64,000 nucleotides of DNA, taken from the NCBI RefSeq assembly GCF_900141785.1, contig NZ_FQYP01000001.1, positions 868,001 through 932,000 on the forward strand, read 5' to 3'. The DNA is from Aquimarina spongiae. GTDB lineage: Bacteria > Bacteroidota > Bacteroidia > Flavobacteriales > Flavobacteriaceae. The notes below the pieces were generated by a model. The model was not told the origin of the DNA. It saw nothing but the letters and a program-made list of their open reading frames with translations, and did not search any database. Positions 17,389 through 26,708 of this stretch are shown in pieces. Position numbers and translations under genes: made by a program. Positions within the stretch are counted from its first letter, which is position 1. Each line of letters begins with the position of its first letter.

Positions 17389-20300
17389 CAACATCAAAAA
17401 AACAATACTCCTCCTGGGGCTATTTTTGATCGCTTTTATTGTGCGATCGCAAGATGAGAAAGAATATGATCCTTTTTATGTAAGCGAGCACATCCCATCT
17501 AGTCCTGAAACAGGGAATCTGGGAGAATATGGAAATTATGCGGCTAGTCCTTATAATGGAACCGCAAATGTGCATGTACCTATTTATACGATAAATTGGG
17601 AAGGATTACAGATTCCTATTCAAATTAATTATGATACAGGAGGTGTAAAAGTAGCCTCCGAAGCAAGTTGGGTTGGACTCAACTGGAGTCTTTCTACTTC
17701 ATTCGGTATTCACCGCAGAGTATACGGACAAGATGACTTTAGCGAAAAAATTGCCGGAGGTTACGCCGGGGCTCCCAAAAGCGGATATATTTTCAATGAT
17801 TTAGATCTGGAATGGCAAGAAGGCACGGCAAGACCCTTTTTGGATTACAGTGAAATCCTTGATGTACACCACAGCTTTGGATTACAAACTGCTGAAGGTC
17901 GCGCATCCCGTTATCTCGACACACAGCCTGATATTTTTACTGTTAATCTATTTGGGCAGAATTATAAATTCATGTTGAACAAAAAAGGATCTCATGAGTT
18001 TATTGATGCTATAGTCTTTAACAATAAGAATGTAAGAATTACTTTTAATCTTACCGCTAAAACATTTACCCTATTAGATGAACATGGATTTACATATTAT
18101 TTCAACACCAAAGAAATCAATACGACATTCAACACTATCCAGGGCAATAATCCTCTCGATTCCAGCTCTTATCAAGGTGCTATTAGCAATATTTTTGCAC
18201 TTTTTAATAGAGCAGACACTGCCTTAATTACCAATTGGTCGTTAGACCGAGTGGTTTCGCCAAGAGGAAGAGAATTGAATTTTGAGTATCAAAAGGGATT
18301 GTACTTTACCTTTCCTAATTATTCTATCATCGCAGATGGTAGGGACAAGGAACATTGGTCAAATTGGCCTCAAGAACAACATCAATCCGCGATACAGAAA
18401 AAAATCCATTCTGTATCTACCACCATTATCGAAAACAACTATTTGACCTCTATACAAGGGGACTTTGGAGAAATAAACTTTGATTTGGGACCTAGGCAGG
18501 ACCTTAGTACAGGAAGCACTATCAATACACTTTCTAACAACTCATACGGTAGTCATGTATTGATTACAGCCCAAAGCCAAATACGTTCATGTCATGGAGC
18601 ATCAAATTCCTGTGGGACGAGCACTTCTCTCCTACCTAAAAAGTTGAACAGTATTGAAGTAATAAACTCCAATGGGAAAAAAGTTATAGATGCACAGTTT
18701 CATCAAAGTTATTTCAATAGTAATAAAAGCACAGATGCAGTAAAAGAAAGAAATTTACGTCTCAAACTAGATGGTATTACTGTTAATGATCGCACCCACG
18801 AATTTAATTACCTGCAAGAAAACAGCCTTGCGCCAAAAGATAGTAATGGAGTTGATTTCTGGGGATATGACAATGGAGTATTTACCAACGACACCAAGAT
18901 TCCACGTATAGGTCGTTTTATCACCTCTAGGGTAAACATGCCTGGAAATAGATTGGAAATTGCACAATCCTTTGTAAAATATAATGGAGCTATCCGTAAA
19001 AGTAATTTTACATTTGGAAAACGAGGAGCATTAACCGAAGTCATATTTCCAACCAAAGGAAAAACTATTTTCGAGTACGAACCTCATGAAGTCGTAATGG
19101 AAGCTCCTGCTCCTTTTACTGTAACCGATTATTTTCCTGCCCCTAATCAAGATAGGTTAAGATGGACAGATATGCGAGATGAATCCAAATTCAAACTCAC
19201 TTATCAATATCTAAAGTATGCCAAAGACTCTAGGTACAATTATTTTGAAAAGAATGCCCCGGTCATTCAGGGCGATGCCATTGAGATAGAGCTAACCCTA
19301 GATAACAGGTTTGAAGTTGATTTCCCTTCTTTGGTAAAAATAGATGGGTATCTAAAAACGCATACAGGCTGGGAAGGATTAGGATTTTATGGTAGTCAAG
19401 CTGTAGTTGTAGTGGAAAATGTAAATACGGGTGTAGAAAAAGTGGTTTTTAGAGTTTCTGATGCACCAAATGATTTTGGGAACTCTTCTACCAGAAACGA
19501 CGTATCCAAAATCGTTAGTTTGGCTCCTGGCGAATACCTTGTAAAAACAAAAGCAATCGTGCCTTCAGGAGATCCTAACACACGACCTCCTACTCCAGCT
19601 GTAGAGTATCAAAGCACAAAGATTTTATTACAAACTTTTGAGAGCATTGGTGATCAAGATATTTCTGATATTATAGAAACCTTTGAAATTGGTGGACTTA
19701 GAATCAAAAAAATCATTCACAAAGATTCAGATAATAGTTTCCTTAAAGCAACAGCATACAATTACAACAATCCAGATGCACTAGATGGTCTTGATTCTTC
19801 TGGGAAACTAATGGATGATCTGATTTTCCATTCAAAGGCATCAGGATTCCATTCATATAACCCCAGGGAATATGGTGATTTTAATCTCACTGAAACCAAT
19901 ATGGTTGGAGGCAATAACAGTGCTCAAGGATCACATATTGGATACTCTTTGGTAAGAGAGTTTAATGTTGATGAAGCAGGAAATACCTTAGGATGGATCG
20001 AACGAAAGTATCACAATCAAAAGAATGAATACTTTACGGATAGTTTTAATCTTCCCTATTCATATGATTACTTGACTGGAAATGGAGATCCTTATATCAG
20101 TATCTTAGGTACACAGATAAAGTGGACCTGTAGCGGCTTGGATTTTGGTAATAATTGTAGGGGTGATGTAAAATACCGATCAACTAAGGGATATGCAGAA
20201 ATTACAAATACCGTATTATTAGGGTTACCCTTAAGACTCAGCTTTGCACATGCCAATGGTAATGTGCTGGAGGAACGTGTTTTTGCTAAAGATGAAACCT

Positions 20301-21277
20301 TAATCGAGAAAACAGAAAACACCTATCAGTACCTAAACGGTAATGTCCCCAATCAACATTTTGCAAGTTTCTTAAGTGTAGGCTTAAAAACATTGGGAAC
20401 TACCAGTCAAGGTGCAATAGAATCAAGTTTATATGACACTTGGGATGAAGGTCCATGGGGTGCTAACCATCATACCTATTTTCCTTACTTATTCCCTATT
20501 CATCATGGGCAGGTTTCTAGATTACTAAATTCAAAGAATTATAAAATCTTTGACAGTGAAGAATTGGTTACACAACAAATCAACACCTACAACGAAGACA
20601 CTCATCATGTAAAAGAGCAAAAGTCGATTCTGGATCAACAAAAAGAACAAATTACCAAGCTCTTTTACCCATACGATACCGAAGTCTACAACAATGCAAA
20701 CATGAACTTACTACGGCAGGAAAATCGGGTGGCTACAGTGATCCAAAGTGAAAGCTATAAAAATAGCAGAAAACAAGGGACTGTACTTTATGAATATGCC
20801 AACAATGGAAATACCGGAGGTACCACATTGGTTCATAAAATTGCAGTAGGTAAAGCAGCACATCCAGTAGATGAAAGAACCGTTTTTGAATTATACGACG
20901 ATCATGGAAATGTATTGCAGAAAAAGCTAACCGATGGGATCAGGACCACTTATATCTGGGGATACGATAAACAATATCCCGTAGCCAAGATCGAAAATGC
21001 TACGAGAGTACAGGTTGAAGCCTTATCAGGTTTTGGGGCTAATTTCCATACTGGTGCATCGGGACTAAGTGCTTCGCAAGAAAGTACATTAAGAAATGGA
21101 CTGGCAAATGCACTCATTACCACATACACCTACGAACCTCTTATTGGTATTACATCAATGACCGATCCCAAAGGGTATACCATGACTTATCATTATGATG
21201 CATTCAATCGATTAGAGTTTGTAAAGGATCAGCAAGGTAATCTGGTTTCAGAAAATAAGTATAACTACAAAAACTAA
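17363..21277 (+). CDS. Rhs/YD-repeat family protein, N-terminal partner
   Basis: This 1304-aa secreted protein has a hydrophobic signal (KKTILLLGLFLIAFIVRSQ). It starts within the previous gene; the ATG at 17372 (MDKKNNN) is as likely a start as 17363. The N-terminal part (GNYAASPYNGTANVHVPIY, ~50; SWVGLNWSLS) is typical of the SpvB/TcdB-like beta-propeller region in Bacteroidetes Rhs proteins. The C-terminus carries YD repeats (TTYIWGYDKQYPVAKIENA, TMTYHYDAFNRLEFVKDQQG) and then stops without a hypervariable toxin region. The next gene follows after 5 bp and continues the YD-repeat shell. The two are probably co-folded halves of one split Rhs system (inference). Confidence 0.85.
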   Translation: MMLMDKKNNNIKKTILLLGLFLIAFIVRSQDEKEYDPFYVSEHIPSSPETGNLGEYGNYAASPYNGTANVHVPIYTINWEGLQIPIQINYDTGGVKVASEASWVGLNWSLSTSFGIHRRVYGQDDFSEKIAGGYAGAPKSGYIFNDLDLEWQEGTARPFLDYSEILDVHHSFGLQTAEGRASRYLDTQPDIFTVNLFGQNYKFMLNKKGSHEFIDAIVFNNKNVRITFNLTAKTFTLLDEHGFTYYFNTKEINTTFNTIQGNNPLDSSSYQGAISNIFALFNRADTALITNWSLDRVVSPRGRELNFEYQKGLYFTFPNYSIIADGRDKEHWSNWPQEQHQSAIQKKIHSVSTTIIENNYLTSIQGDFGEINFDLGPRQDLSTGSTINTLSNNSYGSHVLITAQSQIRSCHGASNSCGTSTSLLPKKLNSIEVINSNGKKVIDAQFHQSYFNSNKSTDAVKERNLRLKLDGITVNDRTHEFNYLQENSLAPKDSNGVDFWGYDNGVFTNDTKIPRIGRFITSRVNMPGNRLEIAQSFVKYNGAIRKSNFTFGKRGALTEVIFPTKGKTIFEYEPHEVVMEAPAPFTVTDYFPAPNQDRLRWTDMRDESKFKLTYQYLKYAKDSRYNYFEKNAPVIQGDAIEIELTLDNRFEVDFPSLVKIDGYLKTHTGWEGLGFYGSQAVVVVENVNTGVEKVVFRVSDAPNDFGNSSTRNDVSKIVSLAPGEYLVKTKAIVPSGDPNTRPPTPAVEYQSTKILLQTFESIGDQDISDIIETFEIGGLRIKKIIHKDSDNSFLKATAYNYNNPDALDGLDSSGKLMDDLIFHSKASGFHSYNPREYGDFNLTETNMVGGNNSAQGSHIGYSLVREFNVDEAGNTLGWIERKYHNQKNEYFTDSFNLPYSYDYLTGNGDPYISILGTQIKWTCSGLDFGNNCRGDVKYRSTKGYAEITNTVLLGLPLRLSFAHANGNVLEERVFAKDETLIEKTENTYQYLNGNVPNQHFASFLSVGLKTLGTTSQGAIESSLYDTWDEGPWGANHHTYFPYLFPIHHGQVSRLLNSKNYKIFDSEELVTQQINTYNEDTHHVKEQKSILDQQKEQITKLFYPYDTEVYNNANMNLLRQENRVATVIQSESYKNSRKQGTVLYEYANNGNTGGTTLVHKIAVGKAAHPVDERTVFELYDDHGNVLQKKLTDGIRTTYIWGYDKQYPVAKIENATRVQVEALSGFGANFHTGASGLSASQESTLRNGLANALITTYTYEPLIGITSMTDPKGYTMTYHYDAFNRLEFVKDQQGNLVSENKYNYKN

Positions 21278-21282
21278 TAAAA

Positions 21283-24200
21283 ATGATACAACATATTTCT
21301 AAATATATACTGGTTGCATTGCTTTTTGTAGTTGTTACACTACAAGGACAAACCCAAACCAACATTGTAAAAGACGGAAACTATACCGTGACAGGTAGCG
21401 AGACTCTGACTGCTACTCAAAGCATTACCTTAAAACCCAATAGCTGGATCAAGTCAGGAAGTACTTTTTCGGCAATAGTATCTGCAGATGCTTATATCGA
21501 TGTTGCTTTTGATAGTAATGAAAACTATGTGTTTACAAGAGCTTATCAAAGAGCTATGTCATCTAGTACTGGTATTAGTAATAATAGCGATGTAATTGAA
21601 AGTATCACTTACTTTGATGGATTAGGAAGACCCAAACAACAAATAGGGATCAAAGCCACTCCAGATAAAGGTGACCTAGTAAATCATATTGGGTATGATC
21701 AATATGGAAGACAAGCTAAGCAGTACTTACCTTTTGAAGCCATTGGTAATGCTGGAGAGTATACCGCAGTAGATATCAACACTAATATCAATAGCTTTTA
21801 CAAAAACAAATATCCTGAGGATTTCACAGGAGTATCTACAGCCAATGTAAATGCTTACTCTGAAAGCATCTTTGAGGATTCTCCTTTAAGTCGTGTTTTA
21901 GAACAGGGAGCACCAGGAAAAGACTGGAAAGCCAATCCAAATAGTGACGCTGATCATACTATTAAATTCGACTGGCAAACCAACACCGCTAATGAGGTAT
22001 TCTACTTTTGGGTGAATTTTCATATGGATAATACCGAGGTTCCAATTCTGGTTAAAGATGGATACTATGGTGCTAATGAACTTTTGGTAACCACGACCAA
22101 AGATGAAAACTGGCAACCCAACCAACAACATCCCAATGATCATACCGTCAAAGAATACAAAGACAAACTGGGCCGTGTGATTCTAAAAAGAACTTATAAC
22201 AACAATGTTGCCCATGACACCTATTATGTACATGATGACTTTGGAAATCTGACTTATGTGATTCCACCAAAAGTAACACTAAGTGCCACCGATGGTGTAT
22301 CGGCTACAGAGCTTTCTGAACTGTGTTACCAATACATCTATGACTACCGTAATCGAATGGTAGAAAAAAAGATTCCGGGCAAGGATCGGGAGTATGTGAT
22401 CTATAACAAACTGGATCAACCCGTAATGACTCAGGATGGGTTACAACGTCCTAAAAAAGAATGGCTCTTCACCAAATATGACGCCTTTGGAAGAGTGGCG
22501 TATACTGGATTACATGAGCATTCTTTTGTGACCACTAGAGCTGGATTGCAACAAAATGCGTTTAACAACAGTAATCTGGTACAATATGAAACCAAACAAA
22601 GCTCGGCTTCGAGTATTGCTGGTACCACCATTTACTATTCGGATAATGCATATCCAGACACCAAGTTGATCTATACCATCAACTATTATGACAATTACAC
22701 TTTTGATCATAATGTATCTAATCCTGGTACCGTTATGGGGCAAACAGTAAATACTAATGTAGAAGGATTAGCTACTGGTACCAAAGTACGGGTATTAGGA
22801 ACTAATGATTGGATTACAACAGTAACCTATTATGATGCAAAAGGGAGACCAATCTATGTACATAGCACCAATACCTATCTCAATACGGTAGATATAGTAG
22901 AGACCAAATTGGATTTTGCCGGTAAGATATTGGAAACCAAAACCACACATACCAAAGATAGTAATGTTGCTATAGTAACGGTTGACACATTTAGCTATGA
23001 TCATATGGGAAGGCTGCTTACGCAAAATCAAACCATCAACAACCAGGCAGAAGAACAAATCGTAAGCAATACCTATGATGAGCTTGGGCAACTGGAAAAC
23101 AAAGATGTTGGTGGTGGGCTACAAGCTGTAGTTTATGCGTATAACATTAGAGGATGGTTAACAGGAATTAATGATGTCAATACTTTAGGTAACAAACTTT
23201 TTAGTTTCAAGATCAATTACAATCAGATAGAAGGATTGCACAATGTAGACAAACTATATAATGGTAACATTGCGCAAACCATTTGGAAAACAGCAAATGA
23301 TAATACCAAAAGATCATATGCCTATGAGTTTGATGCTTTAAATAGAATTACCAGAGCAAACAGCAATAAAGGTAATACCCTAATGACTGGGGATTCATTT
23401 AGTATCTGGGGAATCGCGTATGATAAGAATGGAAATATTGGTCGAATTACCAGAAACGGGAATCCAACCGGAGCTGCTACACAAAAAATCGATGAGCTCT
23501 ATTATACCTATTCTAATAATAAATTAACCGACGTAAGAGAAGCAGTAACTTCTAGTTATAAGAATGAAGGTTTTAAAGATGGCACCAATGCTAACGATGA
23601 TTTTGAATATGATATCAATGGAAACACGATCATAGATCGTAATAAAAATATTTCTAGCATTACCTATAATCATTTGAACTTACCCACTCAAGTATCTTTT
23701 ACGAATAACTCGGGATTCTTCCCTACTTTGCTAGGCTCGATACGGTATACCTACGATGCCTTAGGAAATAAACTAAGTAAAAAAGTATCCGAAAATGGAG
23801 CCACAATCACTACAGATTATGCAGGCAACTACGTGTATAAATCCAACACTGGACCTGGTGGTTGTGCAGGATGCCCTTCATCTGCTTCTGGACCGGATTT
23901 ACAATTCTTCAACCATGCAGAAGGATATAGCGAACCTCAAAATGATGGAGGTTTTGCCTATATTTATCAATACAAAGATCATCTAGGAAATATAAGACTA
24001 TCTTTTGGCGATCAGGATAACAATGGAACTATCAATCCTTCTAATGAAATCTTAGAAGAGAAAAATTATTATCCTTTTGGGTTAACTCATAAAGGATATA
24101 ATAACATTCAAATAGGAACCAAAAACAACTTCAAACAATTTCAAGGACAAGAATTTACGGAAGATTTAGGTATAAACGTTCACGAATGGAAATACCGAGT

Positions 24201-24978
24201 AAGTGATCCTACAATTGGTCGCTTTTGGCAAATTGATCCTCTTGCAGAGAAATATAACTGGATGACTACTTATCAATTTTCTTCAAATCAACCTATTCAT
24301 GCTCCAGAATTGGAAGGTATGGAAAGTTCACATGACTTAAACACCAGGGATGTTGCTTTGGAGGGGGCTACAAAAGAAGAGCGGAAAGCTGTCTTAAAAC
24401 ATCAAACGACAGCTTTCGTTACTGGAGCGGCTGTTAGCGCCGATCTTTATTTTACGAGAGGTACATTTTCAAAAAATTTAATTGAACAGGCTGGTATTCA
24501 ATTTTCGTTTAATCTGGCTGATCAAATGATAAAAGGTGAAGAAGTAAATTTAACCAAGGCCATAGGCGATGCCACTAGATCTGCCGATTTAGGGGATGCC
24601 GGAATCGAAATTGGGTTATCCAAACTTGTTCCAGGATCAACCCTTGCCACCAACATTGTGAATAAAGTTTCATCCTCAATGGTTGACATTACCCTAGAAG
24701 GAGGTTTTCAATTAGGAGGTGTTAACAAAGAGGTAAGTGATGTTGCAACTGATTTTACATTTTCAGTCATAACAGATAGAATCAAATCTACTGAGCTACC
24801 AAACACCAAATTTAGTGGTAATAATCTTGTCAAAAGCCTTAAAGATAGTCTTATAGATTTTGCATCAAGTGAATCTCAGAAGACCTCTGTAAGTAAGACC
24901 AAGATAAGTACTAGTCAGTCCACGGACGAAAGAGAAATCAATACAAAAAAAATCGACAATACTAGAGTAAGATTTTAA
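21283..24978 (+). CDS. DUF6443/Rhs repeat-associated core protein with unrecognised 217-aa C-terminal domain
   Basis: This 1231-aa protein has a signal peptide (LVALLFVVVTLQGQTQ). A DUF6443-like start follows (SITYFDGLGRPKQQIGIKA, HIGYDQYGRQAKQYLPF), then many YD repeats (YIYDYRNRMVEKKIPG, YDKNGNIGRITRNG, YTYDALGNKLSKKV). A Cys pair (GGCAGCP) precedes the core, YQYKDHLGNIRLSF, and the family signature ends ...WKYRVSDPTIGRFWQIDPLA and EKYNWMTTYQF. Beyond HAPELEGMES the last 217 residues (~1015-1231) form the variable tip, where toxins sit in polymorphic Rhs proteins. It is helical with a Ser/Thr/Lys-rich end, and I recognise no catalytic motif. No immunity gene follows. Confidence 0.88.
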   Translation: MIQHISKYILVALLFVVVTLQGQTQTNIVKDGNYTVTGSETLTATQSITLKPNSWIKSGSTFSAIVSADAYIDVAFDSNENYVFTRAYQRAMSSSTGISNNSDVIESITYFDGLGRPKQQIGIKATPDKGDLVNHIGYDQYGRQAKQYLPFEAIGNAGEYTAVDINTNINSFYKNKYPEDFTGVSTANVNAYSESIFEDSPLSRVLEQGAPGKDWKANPNSDADHTIKFDWQTNTANEVFYFWVNFHMDNTEVPILVKDGYYGANELLVTTTKDENWQPNQQHPNDHTVKEYKDKLGRVILKRTYNNNVAHDTYYVHDDFGNLTYVIPPKVTLSATDGVSATELSELCYQYIYDYRNRMVEKKIPGKDREYVIYNKLDQPVMTQDGLQRPKKEWLFTKYDAFGRVAYTGLHEHSFVTTRAGLQQNAFNNSNLVQYETKQSSASSIAGTTIYYSDNAYPDTKLIYTINYYDNYTFDHNVSNPGTVMGQTVNTNVEGLATGTKVRVLGTNDWITTVTYYDAKGRPIYVHSTNTYLNTVDIVETKLDFAGKILETKTTHTKDSNVAIVTVDTFSYDHMGRLLTQNQTINNQAEEQIVSNTYDELGQLENKDVGGGLQAVVYAYNIRGWLTGINDVNTLGNKLFSFKINYNQIEGLHNVDKLYNGNIAQTIWKTANDNTKRSYAYEFDALNRITRANSNKGNTLMTGDSFSIWGIAYDKNGNIGRITRNGNPTGAATQKIDELYYTYSNNKLTDVREAVTSSYKNEGFKDGTNANDDFEYDINGNTIIDRNKNISSITYNHLNLPTQVSFTNNSGFFPTLLGSIRYTYDALGNKLSKKVSENGATITTDYAGNYVYKSNTGPGGCAGCPSSASGPDLQFFNHAEGYSEPQNDGGFAYIYQYKDHLGNIRLSFGDQDNNGTINPSNEILEEKNYYPFGLTHKGYNNIQIGTKNNFKQFQGQEFTEDLGINVHEWKYRVSDPTIGRFWQIDPLAEKYNWMTTYQFSSNQPIHAPELEGMESSHDLNTRDVALEGATKEERKAVLKHQTTAFVTGAAVSADLYFTRGTFSKNLIEQAGIQFSFNLADQMIKGEEVNLTKAIGDATRSADLGDAGIEIGLSKLVPGSTLATNIVNKVSSSMVDITLEGGFQLGGVNKEVSDVATDFTFSVITDRIKSTELPNTKFSGNNLVKSLKDSLIDFASSESQKTSVSKTKISTSQSTDEREINTKKIDNTRVRF

Positions 24979-25026
24979 TTTAAAAATTATTAGAAATATG
25001 GTACTTATAAAACAAAAAAAGATTCT

Positions 25027-25140
25027 CAGTTGCCCCTAGTTTACAACTGATGGTAACTGTTAACGGAAGAATTATGCTTCTCCGCTGGCTCATAGCATAT
25101 GCTAGTTCGAGTTTGCAACTCGGACTTCCAAACAAGTGAG
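25027..25140. repeat. Hairpin-rich non-coding element (REP-like)
   Basis: Three nested symmetric elements lie within ~110 bp: CAGTTG/CAACTG (25027-25032 with 25044-25049), the palindrome TAGCATATGCTA (25093-25104) and CGAGTT-TGC-AACTCG (25108-25122). It sits in the 350-bp gap after the Rhs gene, which has no plausible gene: the only ATG frame, at 24998, ends after 13 codons. The look recalls Bacteroidetes REP-type elements; the copy number in the genome is unknown. Confidence 0.5.
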
Positions 25141-25160
25141 AAAACAAATATCAAAATACC

Positions 25161-25200
25161 AAGATCCCTCAGATGTATAATCCAAGGGGTCTTTTTTTAT
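25161..25200 (+). terminator. Terminator of the fibre/Rhs operon
   Basis: AGATCCCT (25162-25169) pairs with AGGGGTCT (25185-25192) and is followed by a run of seven T. It lies ~185 bp after the Rhs stop. Confidence 0.65.
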
Positions 25201-25207
25201 TCAACTC

Positions 25208-25247
25208 AAAACCCTAAAAAAGTTAACACGTTAATTTTTAGGGTTTT
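25208..25247. promoter_or_regulatory. Long perfect inverted repeat just upstream of a sigma-54-type promoter
   Basis: A 13-bp arm AAAACCCTAAAAA (25208-25220) pairs perfectly with 25235-25247, and an inner TTAAC/GTTAA (223-227 with 230-234 of 25xxx) extends the stem. It ends 7 bp before the TTGGCACG box. It could be a second terminator insulating the promoter or an activator site. Confidence 0.5.
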
Positions 25248-25253
25248 AATTTT

Positions 25254-25271
25254 TTGGCACGCTGCTTGATA
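25254..25271 (+). promoter_or_regulatory. Sigma-54-type promoter of the 429-aa secreted protein
   Basis: TTGGCACG-CTGC-TTGA matches the -24/-12 consensus with the same single mismatch as the element at 12476. It lies ~58 bp before the ATG at 25329. Confidence 0.6.
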
Positions 25272-25328
25272 CTATAAAAGTGAGCATCAAAAACACAAAT
25301 CTTTGATACTCCTTTAAAATCAAACATT

Positions 25329-26618
25329 ATGAAAAAATTTGTTTTACTTTTTACAGGTCTTTTGCTAGCCACATTTACTGCTAGCGCATCAGAAACGAAT
25401 ACTAATCCATCCGCACGTTATTATAACTATGGGAAGTCGTTCATCTTTACCGAAGGTGGTGTTGAGTTCTCGGTATATGCAGATGGGCAATTCGACTTTT
25501 TCCTTAATGGTCGAAGAGGCGGAGTAAACGTTGGCGTAAATGCCCCTGGAGTAAACATAAGTTTTAATTCTGGATATAATTATGACCCATTCGTACAGTA
25601 TGATGATTATGGGGCTGTTGTACAGATTGAAGATATTCCGATCTTTTATGATCACTATGGCAGAATCGTACAGGCCGGTGATATCTTTATCAACTATAAT
25701 CGTTGGGGTCGTGTAGCAAGAGTAGGTGGATTATATGTACACTACAATAGCTATGGTAACTTCTTAAACTGTACTGGTTTTATCAACCGTTTTAACAGAC
25801 ACTATGTATACAGACCTTTCCACGCGTACTTTACCGTACCTGTAGTAAACAGATGTATCGTTTGGGATCGTCCTTATAGAAGATTTTATTCTCCGTTCAG
25901 ATATTCATATACGGTATATAGAAACAACTATTATAATGGATACTACAGCAGACCTTATAGAAGTCGTAACTATTATAGACCGAATAACAGAGTACGAAGC
26001 TATAACAGAGGATATAGAGTATCTAATGCAAGAAATGTAGGATACAGATCTAGAGATAGCAGAACGGCAATGTACAAGAGAAACGATCGTAACTATACAA
26101 ATAGAAGCAGATCTAGAGCAGTAAATAATGGAAACAGAAATGTAACCAGAAGTAGGTCTTATGACAACAACTCTAGAAATGTGACAAGAAGTAGATCGTA
26201 TGACAATAACTCTAGAAGTGTAACCAGAAGCAGATCATATAATAATGGTTCAAAAAATGTAACTAGATCACGTACTGTGACCAGAAATACACAAAATGCA
26301 ACCAGAGCAAGATCTGGTAACAGCACACCTTCTAGAAACAGAGTTCAAACTGCGGATAGAACTAGAAAAGCTGTAGCAGGTAGATCATATAGTAGTAAAC
26401 CAAAATACAATAGATCTACAAGAACGACGCAAACGCAGAAACCAAAGAGTTATTCAAGAAATCGCTCTGGTAATGTAACAAAAAGATCTCAAAACAGTCA
26501 ATATAAGAGTAGAGCGACAACGTCGAGATCAAACACAAAAACAAGTAGAAGCAATACGAATAGCAGATCAAGAGGAAACTCAGCACCTAGATCAAGATCC
26601 GCTAGAAGTAGAAGCTAG
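25329..26618 (+). CDS. Secreted protein with Arg/Ser/Asn-rich low-complexity tail, paralogue of the 12561 gene
   Basis: This 429-aa protein has a signal peptide (FVLLFTGLLLATFTASAS). The N-terminal domain shares the FxEGGVxFxVYxxGxxxF block with the 205-aa protein at 12561 and continues with strand/turn repeats such as YDDYGAVVQIEDIPIFYDHY and YNRWGRVARVGGLYVHYNSY. From ~200 onward it becomes a very basic Arg/Ser/Asn/Tyr-rich tail with near-perfect repeats of NVTRSRSYDNNSR (about 275-320). A highly cationic disordered tail could bind polyanions such as surface polysaccharide, DNA or RNA; this is inference. It has its own sigma-54-type promoter and terminator. Confidence 0.85.
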   Translation: MKKFVLLFTGLLLATFTASASETNTNPSARYYNYGKSFIFTEGGVEFSVYADGQFDFFLNGRRGGVNVGVNAPGVNISFNSGYNYDPFVQYDDYGAVVQIEDIPIFYDHYGRIVQAGDIFINYNRWGRVARVGGLYVHYNSYGNFLNCTGFINRFNRHYVYRPFHAYFTVPVVNRCIVWDRPYRRFYSPFRYSYTVYRNNYYNGYYSRPYRSRNYYRPNNRVRSYNRGYRVSNARNVGYRSRDSRTAMYKRNDRNYTNRSRSRAVNNGNRNVTRSRSYDNNSRNVTRSRSYDNNSRSVTRSRSYNNGSKNVTRSRTVTRNTQNATRARSGNSTPSRNRVQTADRTRKAVAGRSYSSKPKYNRSTRTTQTQKPKSYSRNRSGNVTKRSQNSQYKSRATTSRSNTKTSRSNTNSRSRGNSAPRSRSARSRS

Positions 26619-26657
26619 AAAAACATAAATGAATTTTATTTTTTTGGTTGGTTAGTT

Positions 26658-26708
26658 GGAAAATCCCTCTGAGATGAATGCCTAGGCACCTCGAGGGATT
26701 TTCTTTAT
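26658..26708. terminator. Bidirectional terminator overlapping the flippase 3' end
   Basis: AAAATCCCTC (26660-26669) pairs with GAGGGATTTT (26693-26702). The right arm lies inside the last codons of the minus-strand flippase gene (stop at 26682). The TTGGTTAGTTG lead-in matches the paralogous unit at 13190. Confidence 0.75.

Noticed and set aside
24998..25039. Short frame after the Rhs gene as an immunity gene
   Set aside because: It has only 13 codons and runs into the hairpin element; no longer frame exists in the gap.
26160..26320. Possible CRISPR-like spacing of repeats
   Set aside because: The repeats are in-frame protein repeats (NVTRSRSYDNNSR) of a secreted protein, without spacers of uniform unrelated sequence.
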